From the NCBI GenBank assembly GCA_005798965.1, contig SYIB01000250.1:1-7109 (forward strand): a stretch of DNA of 7,109 bases. The letters are read 5' to 3'. A model generated the notes under the pieces. It searched no databases. It was not told where the DNA came from and worked only from the letters and a program-made list of their open reading frames with translations. Numbering within the stretch: position 1 is the stretch's first letter; each line of letters starts with the position of its first letter. Below are positions 1-5,681 of this stretch, piece after piece. This stretch comes from Planctomycetia bacterium. GTDB taxonomy: Bacteria; Planctomycetota; Phycisphaerae; Phycisphaerales; SM1A02. Both the position numbers and the translations under genes were made by a program.

Positions 1-187
1 TCACCGTCTCGACCAGGTTGGGCACGAGGTCGTGGCGCTTCTTCAGGCTCACGTCGATGCCGCTGAAGGCACCTTCGGTCGCCACGCGCGCGCGCTGCAG
101 TCCGTTGTAGACCCCGATCACCCAGAGGGCAACCACGACGACGAACGCCAGCAAGACTCCAATGATCACCACCAAGGCCATGCCCAT
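1..187 (-). CDS. lemA: LemA family membrane protein (N-terminal part, cut by window edge)
   Basis: The 62 visible codons encode the start of a LemA-family protein. Residues about 3-26 form one hydrophobic segment (MALVVIIGVLLAFVVVV and on), an N-terminal membrane anchor. It is followed by the family signature: YNGLQRAR at 27-34, then an IDVSLKKRHDLVPNLVETV stretch at 44-62, matching the usual pattern of IDVQLKRR followed by DLIPNLVE. LemA proteins have one membrane helix followed by a helical bundle; their molecular role is poorly known. The rest of the gene, normally about 180-200 codons, lies left of position 1. I chose the first ATG (187) because AGGAGG at 194-199 sits 6 nt ahead of it; an ATG two codons further in is less well spaced. 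It lies 33 bp downstream of the EVE-domain gene on the same strand and is probably co-transcribed with it. Confidence 0.9.
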   Translation of the reverse strand, partial: MGMALVVIIGVLLAFVVVVALWVIGVYNGLQRARVATEGAFSGIDVSLKKRHDLVPNLVETV

Positions 188-193
188 TGCGGA

Positions 194-199
194 CCTCCT
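194..199 (-). promoter_or_regulatory. Shine-Dalgarno site of the LemA gene
   Basis: On the minus strand this reads AGGAGG, 6 nt before the ATG at 187. It is the strongest ribosome-binding site in the window and decides the LemA start in favour of the first of two nearby ATGs. Confidence 0.8.
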
Positions 200-220
200 G
201 CACCGGAGTGCGCGTGGATC

Positions 221-691
221 CTACCGCTTCCCAAGCGCGCGACCCATGGCCCGCACGATCCTGAAATGATCGGGATCACAGGGCATGACGCTCAGCCGAT
301 TGCCCCGGGCGAGCACCGTCATCCCCACCAGCGATGGCTCCTTGCGGAGGGAGTCCAGCGTCACGATGCCGCGGAATCGTTCCACGAACTCCACGTCGAC
401 CATGATCCAGGTCGGGTCACTCTTGCTCGACTTGGGGTCATGGAACTCGCTGCGGGGATCGAACTGGGTTGGATCGGCCACTCCCGTCCGTGACACCCTC
501 GCGATCCCCGCCACGCCCGTCGGATCGGCGTTGGAGTGGTAGTACAGCACCAGGTCGCCCACCTTCATCTGGTCTCGCATGAAGTTGCGGGCCTGGTAGT
601 TGCGCACGCTGTCCCAGCCGGCGCAGCCGTCACGCTCGAGATCGGCGATCGAGTAGCAGGTTTCCTCGCTCTTGCAGAGCCAATGCCTCAT
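221..691 (-). CDS. EVE domain-containing protein
   Basis: A 156-residue protein that is essentially one EVE domain, a PUA-like fold typical of the thymocyte nuclear protein 1 (THYN1) family. Family hallmarks seen in order are HWLCKSEE at 3-10, YSIADL at 13-18, a WDSVRNYQARNFMR stretch at 26-39, MKVGDLVLYYHSN at 42-54, GVAGIARV at 59-66, TQFDPRSEFHDPKS at 75-88, WIMVDVEF at 95-102 and GNRLSVMP at 130-137. Length and motif order are complete, so it looks intact. EVE domains are thought to bind modified bases in DNA or RNA, and bacterial ones often sit beside restriction or nuclease genes; no such neighbour is visible here, so the ligand is unknown. A GAGGA motif at 696-700 lies 4 nt before the ATG and supports the start. 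It lies between the LON-N gene (77 bp upstream) and LemA (33 bp downstream), all on the minus strand. Confidence 0.93.
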   Translation of the reverse strand: MRHWLCKSEETCYSIADLERDGCAGWDSVRNYQARNFMRDQMKVGDLVLYYHSNADPTGVAGIARVSRTGVADPTQFDPRSEFHDPKSSKSDPTWIMVDVEFVERFRGIVTLDSLRKEPSLVGMTVLARGNRLSVMPCDPDHFRIVRAMGRALGKR

Positions 692-734
692 GGTGTCCTC
701 GCGATGCGGTCTCTGGCCTCGACACGTTGCCTTC

Positions 735-760
735 GATGGATCGCCGGGAATGGATCCATC
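735..760. repeat. Perfect inverted repeat (hairpin) between the LON-N and EVE genes
   Basis: GATGGATC at 735-742 is perfectly complementary to GATCCATC at 753-760, with a 10-nt loop. It sits 9 bp beyond the LON-N stop and 44 bp before the EVE start. Neither side has a run of T, so it is not a typical intrinsic terminator. It could be a processing or stabilising hairpin between two cistrons, or a binding site for a dimeric protein. Confidence 0.4.
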
Positions 761-768
761 TCAATCGA

Positions 769-1464
769 TCAGTTCCACGATGCGCCACGGGGCCAGCTGC
801 CATGCGACTGACGATCAGCCGCGCGCGCCAGTCCGCGCATGTGCTGGACGTGTTCCCAGATGATCGTGCCTTGCGACCGACTGTCGCCTGCGGCCAGGAG
901 CGCGTAGCGATCCTCATCACCGTGCACGAGCGCATCGCCCGTGACATCAATCGCCGCCTGCGCGGGGATCTCGTGGTTGGCCATGATGCCCAGCACCTGG
1001 TCCACGATGTGGAAGCGCCGCAGCGATGGATCGGCGAGGGCGCCGTGCAGCTCGCGGCGCACGCCATGCGCCACGCCCGGGTCTTCAGGGCGGATCGGCT
1101 CGAACATCGCCTGGTGATAGAGCCGGTCGCCTTCCGGACTCTCGGCCTCGATCATGCGTGCCCGGGTGACCCCGTGGAGCACGACATTGAACCGACCATC
1201 GCCCATGGGCTGCACCTGCACGAGCTTGCCCACGCACGACACGTCACGAAGCCGCTTCGGCGATCCATGGCAGCTCGAGAGTGCAATGGCACGTGCATGC
1301 AGCAGGCCTCGGTCGCCCGCTGCGTCAAGGCAGTCTCGAACCATCTGCCGGTAGCGTGGCTCGAAGATGTGCAGCGGGACGACTGCATGCGGCAGCATGG
1401 CCACCGACCCGAGCGCAAAGATCGGGAGCGGTTCGCTGAAGTCCACGGTGAGTTCCACGCCCAT
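769..1464 (-). CDS. Free-standing Lon substrate-binding (LON-N) domain protein
   Basis: A 231-residue protein whose N-terminal half is a Lon protease substrate-binding domain (LON_substr_bdg family). The diagnostic opening is LPIFALGSVAMLP at 13-25 and VVPLHIFEPRYRQMVRDCL at 28-46. Further conserved blocks are VGKLVQVQPMGDGRFNVVLHG at 78-98 and RARM at 101-104. There is no AAA+ ATPase or Ser-Lys protease domain, so this is the stand-alone form common in bacteria, whose role is not settled (a chaperone-like or adaptor role is often proposed). The C-terminal half (about 125-231) is mostly helical and not recognisable. I chose the ATG at 1464 because the domain follows directly and TATCAT at 1473-1478 lies 8 nt upstream on this strand. 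An in-frame ATG at 1485 would add seven residues and overlap the start of the divergent gene. No Shine-Dalgarno is seen for either start. Confidence 0.9.
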   Translation of the reverse strand: MGVELTVDFSEPLPIFALGSVAMLPHAVVPLHIFEPRYRQMVRDCLDAAGDRGLLHARAIALSSCHGSPKRLRDVSCVGKLVQVQPMGDGRFNVVLHGVTRARMIEAESPEGDRLYHQAMFEPIRPEDPGVAHGVRRELHGALADPSLRRFHIVDQVLGIMANHEIPAQAAIDVTGDALVHGDEDRYALLAAGDSRSQGTIIWEHVQHMRGLARAADRQSHGSWPRGASWN

Positions 1465-1472
1465 CTGCAACA

Positions 1473-1478
1473 ATGATA
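1473..1478 (-). promoter_or_regulatory. Possible -10 element for the LON-N gene
   Basis: On the minus strand this reads TATCAT, a good -10 hexamer, with 8 nt between it and the ATG at 1464. With no Shine-Dalgarno site in front of that ATG, it fits a leaderless or nearly leaderless transcript. The whole site lies inside the 19-bp gap to the divergent plus-strand gene. No clear -35 box is visible. Confidence 0.4.
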
Positions 1479-1483
1479 GGACC

Positions 1484-2074
1484 ATGGGCGACTGGATCGA
1501 CAACCATCTCTTTGCGGGTGCATGGCCCACCGCGATCGTCCTGGCGGGCCTCGCCGTCGGGGTGGGCGCGCTCGCCGTGCAATCGGGCATGGCGCGCCTG
1601 CTCATCGTGGCCGCCCTGCTCCTGGTGGGCGCGGTCGCCGCGCCCATCGCCGACCGCATCGTCATCACGCCGGGTGAGCATGCCGAGGCTCTCGTCCGAA
1701 CGCTCGTCGCCGCTGCCGAGACCGCCAACCTCGGCGGCATGCGGGGCTGCTTCGATCGCAGCGGTTCGATTCACTATGGATCGCCCGAGTCGCCCGGCAT
1801 GGACTTTGCCGAGATCGATCGCGGACTCGCAAGCCTTCGCGGCAAGCACCGCATCGCGTCCAATCGGATCACCACGCTCGACGCACGAACCGAGGCTGGC
1901 GAGGGGGTCGTCGATCTGTCCTGCAGCACCGAGACCGCCAGCATGGGCGGCATGGGTGCCGTGCCCACGGACTGGATCATCCGTGTGCGGCAGTTGCCTG
2001 ATGGGACCTGGGCGATCCATCGGCTGGTCTGGACCCGCGTCTTCCGCGATCGGCCTCGCGCCTCGATGTGGTAG
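1484..2074 (+). CDS. Two-helix membrane protein with possible NTF2-like C-terminal domain (hypothetical)
   Basis: A 196-residue protein of unknown function. Two hydrophobic segments lie close together, about residues 15-33 (TAIVLAGLAVGVGALAV) and 37-56 (ARLLIVAALLLVGAVAA), predicting a helical hairpin in the membrane. The remaining part, about 62-190, is soluble. Its layout resembles small NTF2/SnoaL-like folds: an early helix with EALVRTLVAAAETANLGGMRGCF at 68-90, then alternating strands ending WIIRVRQLPDGTWAIHRLVW at 164-183. That assignment rests on overall pattern only and is tentative. The start at 1484 is chosen because the frame upstream of it overlaps the LON-N gene and shows no protein-like sequence; only a weak AGGA lies nearby, at 1478-1481. 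It is divergent from LON-N, and the stop is followed 27 bp later by the threonine aldolase gene. Confidence 0.75.
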   Translation: MGDWIDNHLFAGAWPTAIVLAGLAVGVGALAVQSGMARLLIVAALLLVGAVAAPIADRIVITPGEHAEALVRTLVAAAETANLGGMRGCFDRSGSIHYGSPESPGMDFAEIDRGLASLRGKHRIASNRITTLDARTEAGEGVVDLSCSTETASMGGMGAVPTDWIIRVRQLPDGTWAIHRLVWTRVFRDRPRASMW

Positions 2075-2089
2075 GGCCGCTGCGGTCCC

Positions 2090-2095
2090 TAGACT
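2090..2095 (+). promoter_or_regulatory. TANNNT -10-like element, 6 nt before the threonine aldolase ATG
   Basis: TAGACT, then six bases, then the ATG at 2102. No Shine-Dalgarno sequence lies between it and the start codon. The spacing would put transcription initiation at or next to the A of the ATG, giving a leaderless mRNA. Two other genes in the window have the same arrangement. No convincing -35 box is visible. Confidence 0.55.
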
Positions 2096-2101
2096 GGCGT
2101 C

Positions 2102-3148
2102 ATGGACATCGACCTGCGCAGCGACACCGTGACCAAGCCGACCTCGGCCATGCGACAGGCCATGATGGATGCGCCGCTCGGCGATGACGTGCTCGGCGAC
2201 GAGCCCACCGTCCAAGCCCTCGAGTCCAAGGTCGCCGCGCTCCTGGGCAAGGAGGCTGCGCTCTTCACGCCCAGCGGCACCATGGCCAATCAACTTGCCA
2301 TTCGCTGCCACACGGAGCCCGGTGACGAAATCGTCGCCCACACCGAGAGCCACATCATCCATTACGAAACTGGCTCACCGGCCGCACTCTCCGGCTGCAT
2401 GATCCGTTCGCTCGAGGGCGGACGCGGCCAGTTCGACGCCGACGCGGTCCACGCCGCGATCCGCGGCAGCGACATCCACTCCCCCCGTTCACGGCTCCTG
2501 GTCATCGAGAACACGCAGAACCGCGCCGGTGGCACGGTCTGGCCACTCGATGCCGCGCACTCGGTCGCTGCCGCCGCACGAGCCGCTGGGCTCGCCGTCC
2601 ATATCGACGGTGCGCGGCTCTTCAATGCGTCGATCGCAGCGGGATACAGCGTTGCCTCGTTCGCCTCGATCGCCGACACCGTGAGCGTCTGCTTCAGCAA
2701 GGGGCTTGGCGCTCCGGTGGGGAGCGCGCTCTGCGGGCCCGCCCCGCTCATCGCGCGCGCGCGTCGCTTCCGAAAGATGTTCGGTGGCGGCATGCGCCAG
2801 AGCGGCCTCCTCGCAGCTGCCTGCATCCACGCCCTCGACCATCATGTGAGGCGACTCGCCGATGACCACGCCAACGCCCGGCACCTGGCCATGCTGCTCG
2901 AGGGCATCCCCGGAACACGGCTCGACCCAGGTCTCAATGGCATCGAGACCAACATGGTCTTCCTCTCGATCGATGCATCGCTCGGAACGGCAGCCGAGGT
3001 CTGTACGCGGCTGGCTGCGGTCGGCGTGCGCATGATCCCGATGGGGGCACGCCGGATCCGTGCAGTCACCCACCTCGATGTCGACCGGGCGGCGATCGAG
3101 CGCGCGGCAGGGGTCGTGCGTTCCATGCTGTCGCGTAGTGCGCCCTAG
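2102..3148 (+). CDS. ltaE: Low-specificity L-threonine aldolase (PLP-dependent)
   Basis: A 348-residue cytosolic enzyme of the beta-eliminating lyase/threonine aldolase family (fold type I PLP enzymes). It cleaves L-threonine or L-allo-threonine to glycine and acetaldehyde. The family opening RSDTVTKPT is at 6-14, followed by GDDVLGDEPTVQALE at 27-41 and the phosphate-binding FTPSGTMANQ at 55-64. Active-site residues can be placed by family pattern: His84 in SHIIHYE, which stacks on PLP; His126 in DIHSPR; Asp169 and Arg172 in HIDGAR, contacting the pyridine nitrogen and substrate carboxylate; and Lys200 in SKGLGAPVGS, the Schiff-base lysine. FGGGMRQSG at 227-235 is also typical. Length is normal for the family and nothing is missing. 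No Shine-Dalgarno precedes the ATG; TAGACT lies 6 nt upstream instead. The M29 peptidase gene follows after 9 bp, suggesting shared roles in amino-acid turnover. Confidence 0.95.
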   Translation: MDIDLRSDTVTKPTSAMRQAMMDAPLGDDVLGDEPTVQALESKVAALLGKEAALFTPSGTMANQLAIRCHTEPGDEIVAHTESHIIHYETGSPAALSGCMIRSLEGGRGQFDADAVHAAIRGSDIHSPRSRLLVIENTQNRAGGTVWPLDAAHSVAAAARAAGLAVHIDGARLFNASIAAGYSVASFASIADTVSVCFSKGLGAPVGSALCGPAPLIARARRFRKMFGGGMRQSGLLAAACIHALDHHVRRLADDHANARHLAMLLEGIPGTRLDPGLNGIETNMVFLSIDASLGTAAEVCTRLAAVGVRMIPMGARRIRAVTHLDVDRAAIERAAGVVRSMLSRSAP

Positions 3149-3151
3149 GAT
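3146..3151 (+). promoter_or_regulatory. TANNNT -10-like element overlapping a stop codon, 6 nt before the M29 peptidase ATG
   Basis: TAGGAT, then six bases (GGTTGC), then the ATG at 3158. The first three bases are the TAG stop codon of the threonine aldolase gene. No Shine-Dalgarno is present. The geometry predicts a leaderless transcript starting at the peptidase gene, in addition to any read-through from upstream. Confidence 0.55.
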
Positions 3152-3157
3152 GGTTGC

Positions 3158-4279
3158 ATGACCGATCCACGCTTCGGCCAGCTGGCCGCCATCATCAGCC
3201 GTCACTCCTGCGACCTCCAGAAGGGCGAGCATGTCCTCATCGAGGCCTTCGACATCCCTGATGAGATGGTCGTATCGCTCGTGGAAGCCGCCCGTGCCAT
3301 GGGCGCCCACCCCCATGTGTCCGAGCGATCGCCCCGGATCATGCGTGCCCTGAACGAGGCCGCCTCCGAAGACCAGCTTCGCTTATGGGCCGATTGCGAC
3401 CTCTTCCGCATGGAGCGCATGCAGGCATACGTCGGCCTTCGCGGCGGCGCCAACGCCAATGAGATGGCGGGCGTATCCGACGAACAGACCAAGCGCATCG
3501 GTGCGCTCTACGGCAAGCCGGTCCACATGGAACGCCGCGTCAAGCACACCAAGTGGGTCGTGCTGCGCTGGCCGAGCCCGGGCATGGCCCAGCTTGCGCG
3601 CATGAGCACGCGTGACTTCGAGGACTTCTACTTCCGCGTCTGCTGCGTCGACTACGCACGCATGGAGCGAGCGGTCGAACCGCTGGTGGCCCGCATGAAG
3701 GCAACGGATCGCGTGCGGATCAAGGGTCCGGGCGACACCGATCTCTCGTTCAGCATCAAGGGCATCGGGGTGGTTCCCTGCTGCGGCTCCCGCAACATTC
3801 CCGATGGCGAGTGCTTCACCGCTCCGGTGCGTGACAGCGTGGAAGGCGTGCTCCACTACAACACGCCAACGATTTACAACGGCACGAGTTTCGCGAACAT
3901 TCGCCTGGAGTTCCGCAAGGGCCGCATCGAGCGCGCGACCTGTGACGGCGATGCCTCACGCCTCAATGCCATCCTCGATGCCGATGCTGGTGCCCGCTAC
4001 ATCGGCGAGTTCGCCCTCGGGTTCAATCCCATGATCCTGCATCCCATGCAGGACATCCTCTTTGACGAGAAGATCGCCGGCAGCTTCCACTTCACCCCCG
4101 GACAGTGCTACGAGGAGACCGAGAACGGAAACCGCAGCCAAGTCCACTGGGACCTCGTCTGCATCCAGCGCCCCGAGTGCGGCGGCGGCACCATCGAGTT
4201 CGACGGGCAGGTGATCCGCCGCGACGGCCTGTTCGTCGTGGATGACCTCATGGGGCTCAACCCTGACCGGCTCGCCTGA
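3158..4279 (+). CDS. M29-family metallo-aminopeptidase
   Basis: A 373-residue protein of the thermophilic aminopeptidase (M29; AmpS/PepS/AmpT) family, which removes N-terminal residues from peptides using two metal ions, usually in the cytosol. Likely ligands by family pattern are Glu218 (DGECFTAPVRDSVEG at 216-230), Glu284 (YIGEFALGFNP at 281-291), His311 (SFHF), and His330 with Asp332 (VHWDLV). Tyr318 lies seven residues after His311, as expected for the catalytic tyrosine. The 66-residue interval between the two glutamates also fits the family. TDLSFSIKG at 194-202 is the usual strand before the metal site. At 373 residues it is shorter than the classical members (about 410), mainly because the loop between His311 and His330 is short. 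No signal peptide is visible. There is no Shine-Dalgarno; TAGGAT lies 6 nt before the ATG. It follows threonine aldolase by 9 bp. Confidence 0.93.
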   Translation: MTDPRFGQLAAIISRHSCDLQKGEHVLIEAFDIPDEMVVSLVEAARAMGAHPHVSERSPRIMRALNEAASEDQLRLWADCDLFRMERMQAYVGLRGGANANEMAGVSDEQTKRIGALYGKPVHMERRVKHTKWVVLRWPSPGMAQLARMSTRDFEDFYFRVCCVDYARMERAVEPLVARMKATDRVRIKGPGDTDLSFSIKGIGVVPCCGSRNIPDGECFTAPVRDSVEGVLHYNTPTIYNGTSFANIRLEFRKGRIERATCDGDASRLNAILDADAGARYIGEFALGFNPMILHPMQDILFDEKIAGSFHFTPGQCYEETENGNRSQVHWDLVCIQRPECGGGTIEFDGQVIRRDGLFVVDDLMGLNPDRLA

Positions 4280-4308
4280 TCGTGCACCCCTCCGCCAGGA
4301 GCCCCACC

Positions 4309-4614
4309 ATGCGACGATCCATGCACCGAACCACGACGGCCGCCGTCCTGCTTGGCATCGCGATGGTCGCCGCGCCCGGCTGCGATGACGGAGCGACCTA
4401 CAGCACGTCGACACCAACCCCTGCCCCGAAGTCCACTGCCCAGCAGGGCGAGCCCGCGCCGGCCGCACCTGGAGCTCCGTCCGACGCACCACCGGGTCGG
4501 CGCCAATCCAGCAGCGTGCTGGGCAAGGCCCGCGACAAGGCGCTCGACGTGCGCGACCAGATGGAAGCCCGCGACCGCGAGATCCAGAAGCAGATCGACG
4601 ATCTCCAGCCGTAG
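4309..4614 (+). CDS. Small putative lipoprotein (hypothetical)
   Basis: A 101-residue protein that I do not recognise. Residues 1-24 form a signal peptide: basic MRRSMHR, then the hydrophobic run AAVLLGIAMVAAPG, ending at Cys25 in APGC followed by two Asp. That is a plausible though not canonical lipobox, as the -3 position is Ala rather than Leu. Residues about 28-70 are a low-complexity linker rich in Pro, Ala, Ser and Thr. Residues about 72-101 are strongly charged and helical (GKARDKALDVRDQMEARDRE), probably a short coiled coil or peptidoglycan- or partner-facing helix. I chose the ATG at 4309 because AGGAG at 4297-4301 lies 7 nt before it; an upstream GTG at 4282 in the same frame lacks such a site. 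The gene lies 29 bp after the M29 gene and converges on the FKBP gene. I see no convincing terminator in the 88 bp between the two stops. Confidence 0.72.
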   Translation: MRRSMHRTTTAAVLLGIAMVAAPGCDDGATYSTSTPTPAPKSTAQQGEPAPAAPGAPSDAPPGRRQSSSVLGKARDKALDVRDQMEARDREIQKQIDDLQP

Positions 4615-4702
4615 CCAGCGATGCCGCAGAACGCTCTCGCAAGCACCATCCATGTTCGCTGCTTTGGAGATCCCCCGAAGCTCGCGACGGTCGACGGACG
4701 TC

Positions 4703-5578
4703 TCACTTGCCGGGTGCAGGAGCCGCGCCCGGATCGCTCACGATCTCGATCAGTTCCACGTCGAAGAACAGCGTGGCCTTGGGCGGGATAGGTCCGCGGC
4801 CTTCAGGGCCGTAGGCGAGTTGGAACGGAATCACAAGCTTGCGCTTCCCGCCAACCTTCATGCCGCCCACGCCTTCGGTCCAGCCCTTGATCACCTGGCC
4901 CAGCGGGAACTCGGCGGGCTGGCCGCGGCTGACCGAACTATCGAAGACCTTGCCGTCATTGAAGTAGCCGGTGTAGTGCACCTTGACCTTGGCCAATGGG
5001 CCGCTGGGCTGCGCACCCGTCCCGTCGACCAGATCCACGTACTGCAGGCCGCTCGGCAGGGCCACAAGTTCCTTGTCGCCAAGGTCCTCGCCCGGAAAGC
5101 GCCCCTGTGCGGTCGCCGCCGTCATGGCTCCATCGACGGCGCTCAGCGTCATCGTGTGCAGCTTGCCCTTGTGGAACATCCGGACGGTGTAGGTCGGTGG
5201 GTCAGCCAGCTGGTCCGAGACCACGCTCATGACCTGGCCGTCCACCTTGGCGCGGGCTGCAGCGACGGCACCCTTCAGGTCGAGCGCCGGCGCGGTGACC
5301 TCGCCACTGGTTGCATTCACCACCACGCGCTTGATCGTTCCATTGCCGCCGATGATCACTTCGTACTGCAGCACACCGCCGTGGTCGTGCACGTCAGCCT
5401 CGACCACCATGCCGGGCACCTTGGCTACGGCGAGTTCGATCGCCTTGTCGAACGTCACGACGCACGCAGACAGGCGCTGCTCCATCTCGGCGGGATCGGC
5501 GGGCAGCGCCGAGTAATCAGGGGTGCCGTCGGCCAGCGGAATGAGCGAGAAAACAAGAGCAGCGAGCAGCGAAGTCAT
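4703..5578 (-). CDS. Exported PepSY-PepSY-FKBP peptidyl-prolyl cis-trans isomerase
   Basis: A 291-residue protein with a short N-terminal signal peptide (MTSLLAALVFSLIPLADG), so it probably acts outside the cytoplasm. Residues about 38-95 and 99-153 look like two PepSY-type repeats. The first has FDKAIELAVAKVPGMVVEAD, then YEVIIGG and VVVNATSGEV; the second has LKGAVAAARAKV, then YTVRMFHKGK and LSAVDGAM. Residues about 174-281 are a full FKBP domain: SGLQYVDLVDGTG at 176-188, VKVHYTGYFNDGKVFDSS at 198-215, FPLGQVIKGWTEGV at 224-237, MKVGGKRKLVIP at 240-251, LAYG at 254-257 and TLFFDVELIEI at 269-279. Pocket residues equivalent to those of FKBP12 are present: Tyr202, Phe212, Asp213, Phe224, Val229, Ile230, Trp233, Tyr256 and Phe272, so isomerase activity is expected. 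AAGGAG at 5584-5589 lies 5 nt before the ATG. The PepSY plus FKBP combination is unusual. Confidence 0.92.
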   Translation of the reverse strand: MTSLLAALVFSLIPLADGTPDYSALPADPAEMEQRLSACVVTFDKAIELAVAKVPGMVVEADVHDHGGVLQYEVIIGGNGTIKRVVVNATSGEVTAPALDLKGAVAAARAKVDGQVMSVVSDQLADPPTYTVRMFHKGKLHTMTLSAVDGAMTAATAQGRFPGEDLGDKELVALPSGLQYVDLVDGTGAQPSGPLAKVKVHYTGYFNDGKVFDSSVSRGQPAEFPLGQVIKGWTEGVGGMKVGGKRKLVIPFQLAYGPEGRGPIPPKATLFFDVELIEIVSDPGAAPAPGK

Positions 5579-5583
5579 GATGG

Positions 5584-5589
5584 CTCCTT
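5584..5589 (-). promoter_or_regulatory. Shine-Dalgarno site of the FKBP gene
   Basis: On the minus strand this reads AAGGAG, followed by five bases and the ATG at 5578. It fixes the start and shows that this gene has a conventional leader, unlike the three genes with an element 6 nt from the ATG. Confidence 0.75.
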
Positions 5590-5602
5590 GGTTGGGAACA
5601 AG

Positions 5603-5608
5603 ATCCTA
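5603..5608 (-). promoter_or_regulatory. Putative -10 element of the FKBP gene
   Basis: On the minus strand this reads TAGGAT, identical to the element before the M29 gene. It lies 24 bases before the ATG, so a transcript starting about 7 nt downstream would include the Shine-Dalgarno site. It also sits just past the minus-strand terminator at 5637-5681, so the FKBP gene would have its own promoter insulated from upstream transcription. No good -35 box is visible. Confidence 0.5.
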
Positions 5609-5636
5609 GACCGGGCCATCACACGCTGCCGGAATG

Positions 5637-5681
5637 AAAAAAGGCGCCCCAGACTCCCCCACGATGGAGTCCGGTGGCGCC
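5637..5681 (-). terminator. Strong intrinsic terminator, minus strand
   Basis: On the minus strand an outer GGCGCC pairs with GGCGCC (5676-5681 with 5643-5648), two further G-C pairs follow, and an inner GACTCC pairs with GGAGTC (5666-5671 with 5652-5657). The loop is 8 nt. The helix is about 14 bp with one mismatch and one bulge and is followed immediately by six T (5637-5642). On the plus strand no T run follows, so it acts on leftward transcription. It would end the transcript of the candidate RNA at 5637-5853, or a long 3' UTR of the TIM-barrel isomerase gene, before the FKBP promoter. Confidence 0.85.

Noticed and set aside
32..493. Plus-strand open frame opposite LemA and EVE
   Set aside because: It covers two minus-strand genes with strong family signatures and Shine-Dalgarno sites; its own His-rich translation resembles no protein.
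1367..1483. Upstream extension of the plus-strand membrane-protein gene
   Set aside because: The extra 39 codons overlap the conserved start of the LON-N domain on the other strand and encode nothing hydrophobic or conserved.
1325..2362. Minus-strand open frame of 345 codons opposite the membrane-protein and threonine aldolase genes
   Set aside because: Its composition (Asp, Gly, His, Arg rich) is the usual antisense product of GC-rich genes; the plus-strand genes here have clear family motifs or membrane helices.
4615..4702. Possible shared terminator between the convergent lipoprotein and FKBP genes
   Set aside because: Only weak inverted repeats (for example GACG/CGTC) without a T run on either strand; I cannot support a terminator here.
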